Below are positions 37,110 to 46,700 of a stretch of DNA of 64,000 nt, in pieces. A program made the position numbers and the translations under genes. The notes below the pieces were generated by a model that was given only the letters and a program-made list of their open reading frames with translations, was not told the DNA's origin and made no database searches. Source of the stretch: Klebsiella pneumoniae (GTDB lineage: Bacteria > Desulfobacterota > Binatia > UBA12015); assembly GCA_945872365.1 (NCBI GenBank), contig CAMBZJ010000001.1, positions 62,001 to 126,000 on the forward strand. The letters run 5' to 3'. Each line of letters opens with the position of its first letter. Position 1 is the first letter of the stretch.

Positions 37110-38390
37110 TCAGTGCCGCAGCTCGCCGTGGCGCAGCCGCTCGTCGAGCAGGTCGGCGAGCGTCGTCTCGGAGAGGTCGCCGTGGCGGCGCGCCTCGACG
37201 CGGTCAAGGACATCGACGATCCGCGGGTCGCAGGCGAAGGGTGGCGTCGCGCGCTCGAACCAGCCCTCCACCGCGGCGAGGTCGACCCGCCCGGGCTCGC
37301 GGGCGAGGATCACTCTGCCCGTCTCGGCCTCGACCGCGACCAGGCCCGCCTCGCGCATGCGGTCGGCGACGTCCGAGAGGTGGCCCGGGTCGCAGCGCAG
37401 GTCGCGCGCGAGACGGAGGAGATCGACGCCGCCGGCGCCACCGCCCCCGCCCTCGCGCATCGACGTGCCGGCCCGCACCAGGAGTTCGAGCGCCATCCCG
37501 AAGTCCGAGGTCCGGGCGCCGAAGCGCCCCTCGGAGGTCCCGCCGATCTCGAGCACCGCCGCGATCTCGGCCGCGGCGAGCACGACGACCCAGCTGACGT
37601 AGATCCAGACGAGGGTGACCGGCAACTGCGCGAGCGCCCCGTAGATCGCGTTGTAGCGGGCCACGCCGAACTGGAGCGCGACATAGCTCGACTGCAGCAG
37701 TTGCCAGACCACGCCGCCGACGAGCGCGCCCACGAGCAGCGAGCGCGGGTGCGGGCGGCGGTTCGGCATGATCGCGAACAGGCTCGCAAGCAGGCCGACG
37801 TTGATCACGTAGGGCGCGAGCCGCAGCAGGCGGCCCGCGATCGGCCCGATCGTGTCGTCCGCGAGCAGTTTCTGCATCATCTCGTGCTGCTGGACGAAGG
37901 AGGTGATGCCGACGGCCGCGAGCAGCAGGAACGGCGTCACCAGCACGGCCGAGAGGTAGTCGGTCGCCATGCGCCACCAGGAGCGCGGGTGACGGACCCG
38001 CCAGATGTGGTTGAAGCTCGACTCGATCGCGCCGAGGACGGAGATGACGGTGGTCAGCAGGCCGAGCGCTCCTATGGTGCCGAGCGTGCCGAAGTTCGTG
38101 TTCTCGATGTAGGAGATGAGGCGGTCCACGGTCGCCTCGGGCAGTGCGAGGCGCGAGAGCAGGATCGACTCGAGCCCGCGCTGGGCGCCGAGGCCCTTGA
38201 GGACAGCGAACATGAGCGCCAGCAGCGGCACGATTGAGAGCAGGCTCGTGTAGGTGAGCGCCGAGGCGTGCAGCAGGCAGCGGTCGTCGCGAAAGCGCCG
38301 CAGCACGACGAGTGCGAAATCGCCGAGGCGCCGGATGCCCTCGCCGCCCTCGACGACGGCCATCCGCCCCTCGCTTCGGGAAGGAACCAT
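37110..38390 (-). CDS. YihY/BrkB-like membrane protein with winged-helix-like C-terminal extension
   Basis: A 426-residue protein. Residues ~20-300 are the YihY/BrkB domain with six hydrophobic segments: LLHASALTYTSLLSIVPLLAL is the family N-terminal signature, then GTLGTIGALGLLTTVISVLG, FLLLAAVGITSF, ASLFAIMPNRRPHPRSLLVG and LVWIYVSWVVVLAAAEIAA. The last ~120 residues (LRLARDLRCDPGHLSDVADRMREAGLV) look like a winged helix, found in a subset of the family. The family is an inner-membrane protein group of uncertain role, not RNase BN as once annotated. The ATG at 38390 or 38363 are both possible. Confidence 0.92.
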   Translation of the reverse strand: MVPSRSEGRMAVVEGGEGIRRLGDFALVVLRRFRDDRCLLHASALTYTSLLSIVPLLALMFAVLKGLGAQRGLESILLSRLALPEATVDRLISYIENTNFGTLGTIGALGLLTTVISVLGAIESSFNHIWRVRHPRSWWRMATDYLSAVLVTPFLLLAAVGITSFVQQHEMMQKLLADDTIGPIAGRLLRLAPYVINVGLLASLFAIMPNRRPHPRSLLVGALVGGVVWQLLQSSYVALQFGVARYNAIYGALAQLPVTLVWIYVSWVVVLAAAEIAAVLEIGGTSEGRFGARTSDFGMALELLVRAGTSMREGGGGGAGGVDLLRLARDLRCDPGHLSDVADRMREAGLVAVEAETGRVILAREPGRVDLAAVEGWFERATPPFACDPRIVDVLDRVEARRHGDLSETTLADLLDERLRHGELRH

Positions 38391-38545
38391 CGGGGCCCTC
38401 TTGGCACGCCGGCGGCGCGTGCGCGACCCCCGGGCGCCATCGGCGGGCACCCGAACCTCCGCTCGACCGGTGGGACGGGCTCCCTTGCGGCGGCTCGGCC
38501 ATGCGGGTATCGCCCGCGTTCGTGACGCAGCCGCCGGAGGGACCC

Positions 38546-38974
38546 ATGGCCGATTCCACGTCGAAGAACACACTCTCTCTCGAAGACCGGCTCGCGATCG
38601 GCGAGTTGATCGCCCGCTACTGCCACTGCGTCGACCGCGGTCGCTGGGAGGATTTTCCTGAGTTGTTCGCCGCCGACGGCACGCTCGACCTCCGACCGCT
38701 CATGGGCGTCTACGAGGGCCGCGACGCAATCCGCACCGGCTTCTGCGACATGCTGAAGTCGGTGCCGATCACGATGCGCCACCTGACGAGCAACCTCGTC
38801 GTGACAGGAGCGGGCGATCGCGCGCGCGCCGAGTGCTACGTGCTCGCGATCACCAGCGGCGAGGGCATGCCCACGCAGCAGATGACCGGATTCTACGACG
38901 ACGAGTTCGTCCGCGACGGCGGGCCGTGGCGCTTCCGCGCGCGCCGCATCCTGCCCGACGTGCCGGGCAAGTGA
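38546..38974 (+). CDS. SnoaL-like (nuclear transport factor 2 fold) protein
   Basis: A 142-residue SnoaL_4-type protein. LEDRLAIGELIARYCHCVDRG is the typical N-terminal helix, DLRPLMGVYEGRDAIRTGF follows, and MRHLTSNLVVTGAGDRARAECYVL carries the His-x-x-x-Asn strand of the family, with GGPWRFRARRI at the end. Related proteins are small isomerases, hydratases or accessory proteins in aromatic and steroid degradation. Its stop overlaps the GTG of the PhyH gene (GTGA), so the pair probably works together. GGAGGGA precedes the ATG. Confidence 0.9.
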   Translation: MADSTSKNTLSLEDRLAIGELIARYCHCVDRGRWEDFPELFAADGTLDLRPLMGVYEGRDAIRTGFCDMLKSVPITMRHLTSNLVVTGAGDRARAECYVLAITSGEGMPTQQMTGFYDDEFVRDGGPWRFRARRILPDVPGK

Positions 38975-39843
38975 CCGCCGGGGCGGTTTCCACGCCCGCG
39001 GGGTCGGCCGCTACGGCGGCCGAGCGCGCGCCGCGCATCTTCCCGATGCCCGAGTTCACGCTCGGCGATCGCCTCACCCCCGAGCAGCGCGACTTCCTCG
39101 ACGAGTGGGGCTTCATCCGCTTTCGGGACTTCGCTGATCCCTCGGTCGTGCGCGAGCTCTCGGACGAGACCGAGGAGATCGACCGGCGCATCGTCGCCGA
39201 GGGGCGCGAGTCGATCTTCGGTGTGCCGCTGGTGATCGGAAAGCGCGGCGACGGCACGCGCTACGTGCAGCGCATGGTGTTCACGTCGCTGTTCGGAACC
39301 AAGCTCTCGGCCTTCCTGCGCGACCCGCGCTTCCGGGGAATCCTCGAGGTCGCGGGCCACGACTACCGGATCGCCGAGCGGGAGCGCGACGGGCTCGTGC
39401 TGAACCACTTCCGCCACGAGGCGGGTTCGGCCCACCAGCAACTCGGCTGGCACACCGACAGCCTGCGCGACGTCTTCTACTTCGAGAAGCCGCGCCGCTA
39501 CCTGAACGTCGGCTTCTACCTCGACGACTCGCCGATCGCGAAGGGCGGCCTGCGCGTGCTGCCGAAGACGCATGAGCAGCCGATCCGCCAGATGCTGCTG
39601 CGCAAGATCCACTTCCTCGACTTCGAGCCCGACGCGGAAGAGTTCGCGATCGAGGCTCGCGCCGGCGATCTCACGATCCACGACGGACGCCTCTGGCACC
39701 GCGTCGCGAAGTCCGAGTTGACCGGCGACGCGAGCCGCAGGCGGGTCATGTACCTGCCGCTCATGAACGGCCCGGTGAAGCCCAAGGACGAGAACAGCCC
39801 GACGCCGTTCTACTTCCGGCTGCGCAGGTTGGCGCGAGGGTAG
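38971..39843 (+). CDS. phytanoyl-CoA dioxygenase (PhyH) family oxygenase
   Basis: A 290-residue Fe(II)/2-oxoglutarate-dependent oxygenase. The double-stranded beta-helix carries the metal ligands His161 and Asp163 (LGWHTDSLRDVFYF) and distal His243 (IHDGRLWHRVAKS). The 2-oxoglutarate-binding Arg is in the DASRRRVMYLP strand. The N-terminal FLDEWGFIRFRDFADPSVV is typical PhyH. The substrate is unknown; the family hydroxylates acyl-CoAs and many natural products. Start GTG inside the SnoaL-like stop; a Met at residue 26 is an alternative. Confidence 0.92.
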   Translation: MTAGAVSTPAGSAATAAERAPRIFPMPEFTLGDRLTPEQRDFLDEWGFIRFRDFADPSVVRELSDETEEIDRRIVAEGRESIFGVPLVIGKRGDGTRYVQRMVFTSLFGTKLSAFLRDPRFRGILEVAGHDYRIAERERDGLVLNHFRHEAGSAHQQLGWHTDSLRDVFYFEKPRRYLNVGFYLDDSPIAKGGLRVLPKTHEQPIRQMLLRKIHFLDFEPDAEEFAIEARAGDLTIHDGRLWHRVAKSELTGDASRRRVMYLPLMNGPVKPKDENSPTPFYFRLRRLARG

Positions 39844-39850
39844 GCTTCAG

Positions 39851-39879
39851 CGCCGACCGCCGAGAGGATCTCGTCGGCG
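39851..39879 (+). terminator. weak hairpin after the PhyH gene
   Basis: A 7-bp inverted repeat (39851-39857 and 39873-39879) with a 15-base loop begins 8 bases past the PhyH stop. There is no T-run. It is the only structure seen in the 184-bp gap before topA, which otherwise holds nothing recognisable. Confidence 0.3.
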
Positions 39880-40027
39880 ACGGGTGGCCGGCGTGCCGGA
39901 CCGCAGCGCTTGAGGCTCTGACGGACCACGCCGAACGCCGTGCCGCACGCGGCGCGATCGACCTCGGGCGAAGACCGCGGCGAACCCGCCGCCGGACGCG
40001 GACCGCCGGTCCGGCCCTGCTCCGGCG

Positions 40028-42832
40028 TCAGCCGGCGAACGGCGGAAGGACCGCCACGCCACCCTCCATCCGCAGGGCCGCCAGGGGCGTGCCTTCCGGC
40101 ACCGGCGTCCGGCCGTCACGGCGGGTGAGCGCGAGTTTCGTGTGGCCGGCGAGGATCTCCGCGAGCTCACGCTCGAGTTCCTTCTGCCTCGGCTCCGGCA
40201 GCTTGCCGAAGGCCTCGCGGCCCCGGCACTTGGGGAATCCGCTGCAGCCCAGCCACGGACCCCGCTTGCCTTCGCGCAGGTTCATCAGGGCGCCGCACTT
40301 CGGGCAGGCGATGTCGGTGACCAGCGGGGGCAGTGAGGGCAACTTGAGCCCATCCTTGCGATCGAGGTTGAGGATGAACGGTGGCGGCTCCGTCACCCCC
40401 CCCGCCGCAGCCTTGCCGCGGGGAGGCTTCGGCGGCCGCGGCTTGTCCTCGACGAGGAAGTGGCCGAAGCGTCCCGTGCGCTTGACCATCGGTACCCCCG
40501 ACGGCGAGAGCAGGTCGATCTGTTCCGGCAGGAGCGGCCGCCGTTGGCGATCGACCGGCATGGCGAAGGTGCAAGCCGGCTTCTCCTTCGGCTTCGCCTT
40601 CTTCGTGGCCTTCTTCGCGGCCTTCTTCGCCGTGCGGCCCCTGCCCGCTGCCGGCTTCGCCGGCTCTTCGATCACCTTCTCGTTGTAGCCGCTGCAGGAG
40701 AGGAACTCTCCCTTTCCGCCCAGCCGAAACTCGAGCCGCCGGCCGCACTCCGGGCAGGCGTAGGGGGACGGTTCCGACTTCGCCTTCTCGTGGGGCTCCT
40801 GCAGGGCCGACTCGAGCTTGGGCGCGAGCTCCCCGTGGAACTCGCGGAGCACCTCGGTCCACTTCTTCCTGCCCTGCGCGACCTGGTCGAACTCCTTCTC
40901 GATCTCGCGCGTGTAGCCGATCTCGATGAACTGGTCGCGGAATCCCCGCTTCAGGAAGCCCGTCACGGCCTCCCCGAGTGCGGTGGCGTGGAAGCGGCGG
41001 TCCTGCTGGGTGACGTAGCCGCGGCTCTCGATGACGTTGATGGTACTCGCGTAGGTGGAAGGGCGGCCGATGCCCTCCTCCTCCATTTTCTTGACGAGCG
41101 TGGCCTCGGTGTAGCGGGGCGGCGGGGATTGGAACTTCTGCCGCGGATCGATGGAGAACGGTGCGAGCACCTCCCCCTTCGCGATCTCCGGCAGCACCTG
41201 GTCGCCGTCGTCGCGCGGCGTCCCCGTGATGCGGTAGAAGCCGTCGAACTTCAGCACCCGCCCGTTGCCCTTGAAGACCGCTCCGGTGTCGCGGTCGCTT
41301 CGCCGCAGACGGACGGCCGTCGAGTCCCACTCGGCGTCGGTGGCCTGGCAGGCGAGGAAGCTCTGCCAGATGAGCCTGTAGAGCTTGAATTGTTCGTCGG
41401 TGAGAGCCGAGGCGATGCGGTCGGGGTCTCGATCCGCTTCGGTGGGGCGGATCGCCTCGTGGGCCTCCTGGGCGTTCTCGTTGGAGCTCGCGTAGATCCG
41501 CGGCTTCTCCGGGACGTAGGCCGCGCCGTGCTTCTCCTGAAGGTAGCGGCGGGCCATGTCGACGGCCTCGCGCGAGAGGTTCGTCGAGTCGGTCCTCATA
41601 TAGGTGATGAGACCGACGCGGCCCTCGCCCGGCAGGTCGATGCCCTCGTAGAGCTGCTGCGCGATCCGCATGACGCGGTCGGTGGACATGCCGAGCCGGC
41701 TCGAGGCCGCCTGCTGGAGCGTACTCGTGATGAACGGGGGAGACGGCCTGGACTTCGTGCGAGTGACGTCGATCGACTCGACGGCGTAGCGAGCGGCGGG
41801 ATCGGGCCGGCCGGAGATCCGCGCCACGTTCCTGCCGCGGCCCTTGCCGTCGGCGGCGGTCTCGCGGTCCACCTGCACGTCGAGGAGTCCCACGGCCTCG
41901 GCCGCGCTGCGGGCGGCCCCGGCGAGGTCGACGTCCGAGGTGTTCCCGGCCTCGATGGCGAAAGGCTTGCCGCCCAGTTCGACGAGGTCGCAGGAGAAGG
42001 CCCGGCGTTCCGCCAGCCAGGCCATCTGGTCGCGGACGAGGGGCGGCCGGTTCCGCTCGTCGCGGCGGGCCATGAACGCGGACCATTCGCCGTGGAGCCC
42101 GGCGGCACGCGTCACGTCGAAGGTCATGGCGGCCTTCACCTCCCACGACTCGGAAGGCGTGAACGCGCGGATCTCCTGCTCGCGCTCGACGACGATGCGC
42201 GCGGCCACGCTCTGCACTCGGCCGGCCGAGAGTCCGCCGGCCACCTTCTTCCACAGGACGGGCGACACCCGGTAGCCGACGATGCGGTCGATGATCCGCC
42301 GGGCCTGCTGGGCCTCGACCCGGGGCATGTTGATCGCCCGCGGCTCCTGAAAGGCCCGCTGCACCTCGGACTTCGTGATGGCGTCGAAGGTGACCCGCTT
42401 GGCATGGAGGGGATCGACGCCCAGCACCTGGGTCAGGTGCCAGGCGATGGCCTCCCCCTCTCGGTCGAGGTCGGTGGCGAACCAGATCTCGCGGGCCCCC
42501 TTGGCGAGCTTCCGCAACTCCGTGACCGTCTTCGCCTTGTCGGCGGCGATCTCGTAGGTGGGGGCGAAGTCGTTTTCCACGTCGACGCCCGGCACAGCTT
42601 CCTTCGCGCCCTTCGCGGGCTTGGAGGACTTGGGCAGGTCGCGGATGTGGCCGACCGACGCCTTCACGACGAAGCCCGGGCCCAGGTACTTCTCGATGGT
42701 CTTGGCCTTCGCCGGGCTCTCGACGATTACGAGGTCGTAGGCGCCGGACGGGACGCGGGTCGACTCGGCCCGACCTGCGGAGCGAGGGGCGGCGGTCCGG
42801 CGGGAACGCTTTTTCGTGGCCGCCTTCTCCAT
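40028..42832 (-). CDS. topA: DNA topoisomerase I (type IA)
   Basis: A 934-residue enzyme relaxing negative supercoils. A ~30-residue basic leader precedes YDLVIVESPAKAKTIEKYL (Toprim start); the Toprim acidic motif is FATDLDREGEAIA (Asp121, Asp123, Glu125). The active-site Tyr411 is in GLITYMRTDSTNLS, and ARRIIDRIVGYRVSPVLW and ISRGYVTQ-like ESRGYVTQQDRRF are also seen. C-terminal zinc-ribbon repeats are visible (CPECGRRLEFRLGGKGEF and CPKCGALMNLREG), with Lys/Ala-rich linkers between. In many bacteria dprA is directly upstream, and a dprA fragment is found there. Confidence 0.98.
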   Translation of the reverse strand: MEKAATKKRSRRTAAPRSAGRAESTRVPSGAYDLVIVESPAKAKTIEKYLGPGFVVKASVGHIRDLPKSSKPAKGAKEAVPGVDVENDFAPTYEIAADKAKTVTELRKLAKGAREIWFATDLDREGEAIAWHLTQVLGVDPLHAKRVTFDAITKSEVQRAFQEPRAINMPRVEAQQARRIIDRIVGYRVSPVLWKKVAGGLSAGRVQSVAARIVVEREQEIRAFTPSESWEVKAAMTFDVTRAAGLHGEWSAFMARRDERNRPPLVRDQMAWLAERRAFSCDLVELGGKPFAIEAGNTSDVDLAGAARSAAEAVGLLDVQVDRETAADGKGRGRNVARISGRPDPAARYAVESIDVTRTKSRPSPPFITSTLQQAASSRLGMSTDRVMRIAQQLYEGIDLPGEGRVGLITYMRTDSTNLSREAVDMARRYLQEKHGAAYVPEKPRIYASSNENAQEAHEAIRPTEADRDPDRIASALTDEQFKLYRLIWQSFLACQATDAEWDSTAVRLRRSDRDTGAVFKGNGRVLKFDGFYRITGTPRDDGDQVLPEIAKGEVLAPFSIDPRQKFQSPPPRYTEATLVKKMEEEGIGRPSTYASTINVIESRGYVTQQDRRFHATALGEAVTGFLKRGFRDQFIEIGYTREIEKEFDQVAQGRKKWTEVLREFHGELAPKLESALQEPHEKAKSEPSPYACPECGRRLEFRLGGKGEFLSCSGYNEKVIEEPAKPAAGRGRTAKKAAKKATKKAKPKEKPACTFAMPVDRQRRPLLPEQIDLLSPSGVPMVKRTGRFGHFLVEDKPRPPKPPRGKAAAGGVTEPPPFILNLDRKDGLKLPSLPPLVTDIACPKCGALMNLREGKRGPWLGCSGFPKCRGREAFGKLPEPRQKELERELAEILAGHTKLALTRRDGRTPVPEGTPLAALRMEGGVAVLPPFAG

Positions 42833-42890
42833 CGTCGTCCGATTTTCTCCTTCCCGAGAAGCGTTCGGCTAACTCCGGTTTCGAGGTCCG

Positions 42891-43334
42891 TCAATCCTGC
42901 CCCTCCCCGGGCCTGCCGGCCGAGGACGCCCTGGCGAGGCTGCCGGACGGCCCGCGGAGCACCTCTCCACGGATCTCCAGGTCGAGGAGATCCTCAATGA
43001 TTCCGGGCACTTTCCGACCGAGCCGGCGGGCGATCGCATCGGCGCTCGAAGCCCCTTCGGAGATGGCCTCGAGAATTTTGACGCAGGGCTCCGACAGCCC
43101 ACCGGACCGCTCCCTGGCGGGAGGCCGGGACAACCCGGGCAGCTCCCCGAGGACGTCCTCGACCCCCTCGACGAGCCGCGCCCCCTGCTTGAGCAGCCAG
43201 TGAGGCCCGCGCGACCGGGGCGAGTTGACCGGCCCCGGCACGGCGAAGACCTCGCGCCTCTGTTCGAGGGCATGCCGGGCAGTCGAGAGCGAGCCGCTCC
43301 GAAGCGTCGCCTCGACCACGACCACCCTTCGCAA
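42891..43334 (-). pseudogene. dprA: dprA, 5'-truncated (C-terminal third only)
   Basis: About 148 codons of the DNA-processing protein A, which loads RecA on incoming single-stranded DNA. VVVVEATLRSGSLSTARHAL and REVFAVPGPVNSPRSRG, then GPHWLLKQGARLVEG, are the end of the DprA Rossmann fold. The last ~60 residues form the DML1-like winged helix (SEPCVKILEAISEGASSADAIA). The Rossmann start with the GSR motif and the N-terminal SAM domain, ~200-250 residues, are missing. In the same frame a stop occurs ~14 codons upstream, and the sequence beyond about 43335 no longer matches. The gene is probably inactivated by the rearrangement that begins the accessory region. Confidence 0.85.
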
Positions 43335-43722
43335 GCGCCATATAGGCCGTGATCGGTCGTTCGAGAAGCCGCGTCAACCTCGGCAAGGACGGCCGCCTCA
43401 AGGGCACGATCCGAATCTAAGGACGGCGACTCCAGCACGTTCGTCGCCGGGCGCATCGAGGAGCCCGACGAGCCGATCCATTTTACGCCGCGGTTCAAGG
43501 ATGCCGCACCACGTCAGCGACAACTCGGCGGCGTTGGCCGGTCGGAGCGGCCGTGCGTCGTCGAGTACCAAGAGCGCGACGATCGCCGCTGAGGCGTGCT
43601 GGCCCAAGTTCGTCGGGGCGCGAGTTCTGAAGTCGAGTACCAGGACAGCGTCGGCCGCCGCTGAAGAGGGGTGGCCGGATTCGGGCTTGTGTCGGACCGG
43701 CGATGTGTGATTCGGTCTCTCC
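43335..43722. other. gene-free junction between dprA fragment and accessory region
   Basis: About 390 bp with no supportable gene. The minus strand has a 146-codon open frame with hydrophobic VLVLDF/LLVLDD repeats, but it has no recognisable family and includes the direct repeat described next. This is the likely left edge of the transferred region. Confidence 0.6.
43559..43669. repeat. degenerate direct repeat, 72-bp spacing
   Basis: Two ~39-bp copies (about 43560-43598 and 43632-43670) both start GTCGAGTACCA and share roughly three quarters of their bases, including a common CGCCGCTGA. Origin unknown; it could be a decayed end of a mobile element. Confidence 0.5.
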
Positions 43723-46700
43723 ATGAAAAGCAAGACTCGAGTGCTCAGCCGCCTATCGTCTTTACGCCCGCTGGTCGCCCTGAGTGTCGCCCTCGTCACG
43801 CTGGGCGCTCCACTCGCGGCAGGCGCCGTGGTTCTCAAATCACAGCTTACCTGTCAGGCGATGCTCTCTAAAAGTGGCGAGAAATACTTGACGACGATTC
43901 TGAATGTTCTCATCAAATGTAGAAAAAAGGACGCTTCGAGCGGAACCGTGAATGCCTGCACGGCAAGCAGCGTGAGATCCTCGATCGACCTTGCAGTAAA
44001 TGTTTTCGATCTCAAGGTGGGGAAGGCCTGTACGCCGCTTTCGGAGGCGGCGCTGACCAGCCCGCGCCCCGCGGGTCTCGCCCTGGTCGCGATGGACCGA
44101 CTTCCCGCCACGCAACGGGCCGAATATGATCGGCTCGCCGATGGGCTGGTCGATCTCCTCTATGGCGAGAGCGGAGACTCTGTGCCGACGCAGACGAGGT
44201 CAACTCAGATTATTACGGCTTCGCTCGCCTGTCAATCGGCTCTCGACAAGGCTGTTGCGAGCCAGGTTGGCAATTCCTTCAAGGAGCTTGGAACCCGCTG
44301 CCACGACAAAGAGGATCGGGGCAAGACCGTCATCGGCACGCCCTTTCGGATTACCGATGCTTGCCTTGATTTCTCCAAGGTCAAGCTGGACGCGGCGGCG
44401 GCCAAGCTCAAGGTCGGCGTTGCCTCGATATGTTCAGAGAGTGCCATGCAGGAGCTGTCGGCTTGTGCGGGCACGCCCAGCGCGACCCGTACGGTTTCGG
44501 CGGTGGCCTCGTGCCTGCTCGACCGAGCCCGCGACACGGTGGCTGCAGCGCTCGACGCCGGGCACGGACAGAGTGGGCCGCGAGTTGCAGGGCGAGTTGC
44601 AGTCAGGTTGAGAGGGACAGAGGCTTCGTTCATCTTGGCGGACGAGCCGATGCTGCTGGTCGCGGCGGATGGCTCCACCACCACCGGGCAGAGCGACGTC
44701 AATGGTCGTGTCGAGTTCGAGGCACGGCCGCTTGAGCGCTATCGCCTCTGTCGCGACCGCCAGGGCTCGGAGAGTACGTACCGAGCGTGCGCCAGTGGGC
44801 CGATCGACGTCGTCCGGCGTGCGGTTTTGTTTGAGCAGAAGACGCTGAAGTTGCCTCTAATAAGTACGGAAGAAACAGTGTTTGCTGGCGTGGTTCTCCG
44901 CAGAGATGGCGAACCTTGTGTTGATTCAAATACGCACGCCGATTTCGCCATGCGAGGCAAGGTTTCTCTCGTGACGCCGCGAGGTGAGGTTGTAGATAGC
45001 GAGCGGGAGGTAGCCGCAGACGGTAGCTTTCTTCTGCTTGCGCCTGCATTCGGCGAATACGTCGTGCAAGCGCATTGCGGCGATGAGGCGATCACGCAGA
45101 GCGTGTCGGCCAGCGGCACCACGGAAGGGGCTACAACACTTGAATTACGGGGAACCACGCAGAACATCCCACTTCCCACGGTCCGCATGACGACGCTTGG
45201 AGGCACGCCGATCACCGACCCCCAGACTATCAGCAGCGGTCAAACAATTGTATTGAGCGCCGTTTTCGCTACGGCGGATAACTACCCGGTTTCCGGGATC
45301 GAGCCCAAGTTTCGCTGGCGGGTCACCAAGGGCGACGGTGAATTGCAGAGTGTTGACCAGACCACGGGAAGCTCGAACTCGCGGGTCAGGTTCAAGGTTG
45401 GTGACCGTCGGGTCCCGAATCAGGTGACGGTTTGGGCGAGCGACGGACGTGGCGGGTCGAAGGCTTGGATTTTTGTTATCTACCCGATTCTGGGATTCAC
45501 CCCCTGTGCGCTGCTTTCTCTCCTGACCGATCAGGACGATCTCTGCAAACAGGGCTACACCTCGACTACTCCCGATCCAGCCGGCGGCGACGATAAATTC
45601 CTGACCTATAAGTTCGATAATCGACCGCTGAACAGCGAGAATGAGTCTTGCCTCTATTATAATATCGTTGATCCGCAATGTGTCGATCTTGATTGCGACG
45701 GGGTGGTTGATCCGGGGACCGATCCGAGTGGTAAGTGCAAACGAATGACGCTCGGCGGCTGGTGGCAGAAGAACGGCTTCGATTCTTCGACTGGGCTCGG
45801 CGCGGATGTGGCCAGCGGCTGGTACCTGAACAGCAACGATCTCGGTTTCGGTCGCGAGATGCATTGTCGCGTGACCTCGTGGGGGGGGCCAGTCGCCTGG
45901 AACCTGATAAGCAAAGATCGCGGTTTCGGGGCGGAGCCTTCGTTCTTCCCAAATTTCGACACCACGACCGCGCCGCTTTCGTCGGTCCTGCTGCTCGACG
46001 CGCTCGAGCCAGAGTTCAAGGCTGCCGGCACCCTGAAGGACTGGCAGTCGCTCTTCGGCCTATTTCCGTCCACCGTTGCCTGCTACGTTGCCAATTATAC
46101 GACGGATCTTTGTTTCGATTACCCGACCAATCATCCCGTCAACGCCGATCTGGCTTTTCAGGGGCAACTGGAGATTGAGGCAAACCCAACCGTGAACCCG
46201 GCGCGTGCCTATGGCACGGTCGCGATGGAGTTCCGCGCGGTGGAGGGATTCGGCTCGCTCGGGCCGATCACCAAATTTTTTGTCTACGGTGGTCGGGTTG
46301 CTACCAGCAAAAGGGTTGGTGCAGCGAATTTGGATGGCTGCGGCGCAAAGAACGTGCCACAGGTCTGCATGACCTGCCACGGCGGTGCCTGGAGCGACAC
46401 TAGCGTGCTCGATGCGATTGTCGCTGGCATTGATGAAGGCGCCGGTGTCCTCGCTGGCATTGACGCAAGCGATACGGCCCATGGTGACGCCGGGTTCGAG
46501 ACTCGCAAGGACCTGTTGCAAGCACTCACGCGCGGCCAGAGCGGATTCTCAAGCTTCTTGCCTTTTGACCCAAAGACCTACCAGTTTCCGGCGGCTGCCG
46601 GCGAGGCGGCGCAGCACGACGGGATCCGGCGACTGAACCAGATCGTGCACTTGACGGAGCCGTCGGACGCGATCGATGAGTTGATTTACGGTTGGTACGG

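Noticed and set aside
40460-43000. 846-codon plus-strand frame over topA
   Set aside because: Reverse shadow of topA; no domain and no start signal.
43398-43838. 146-codon minus-strand frame upstream of the dprA fragment
   Set aside because: No DprA or other family similarity; the repeated VLVLDF/LLVLDD pattern follows from the DNA direct repeat.
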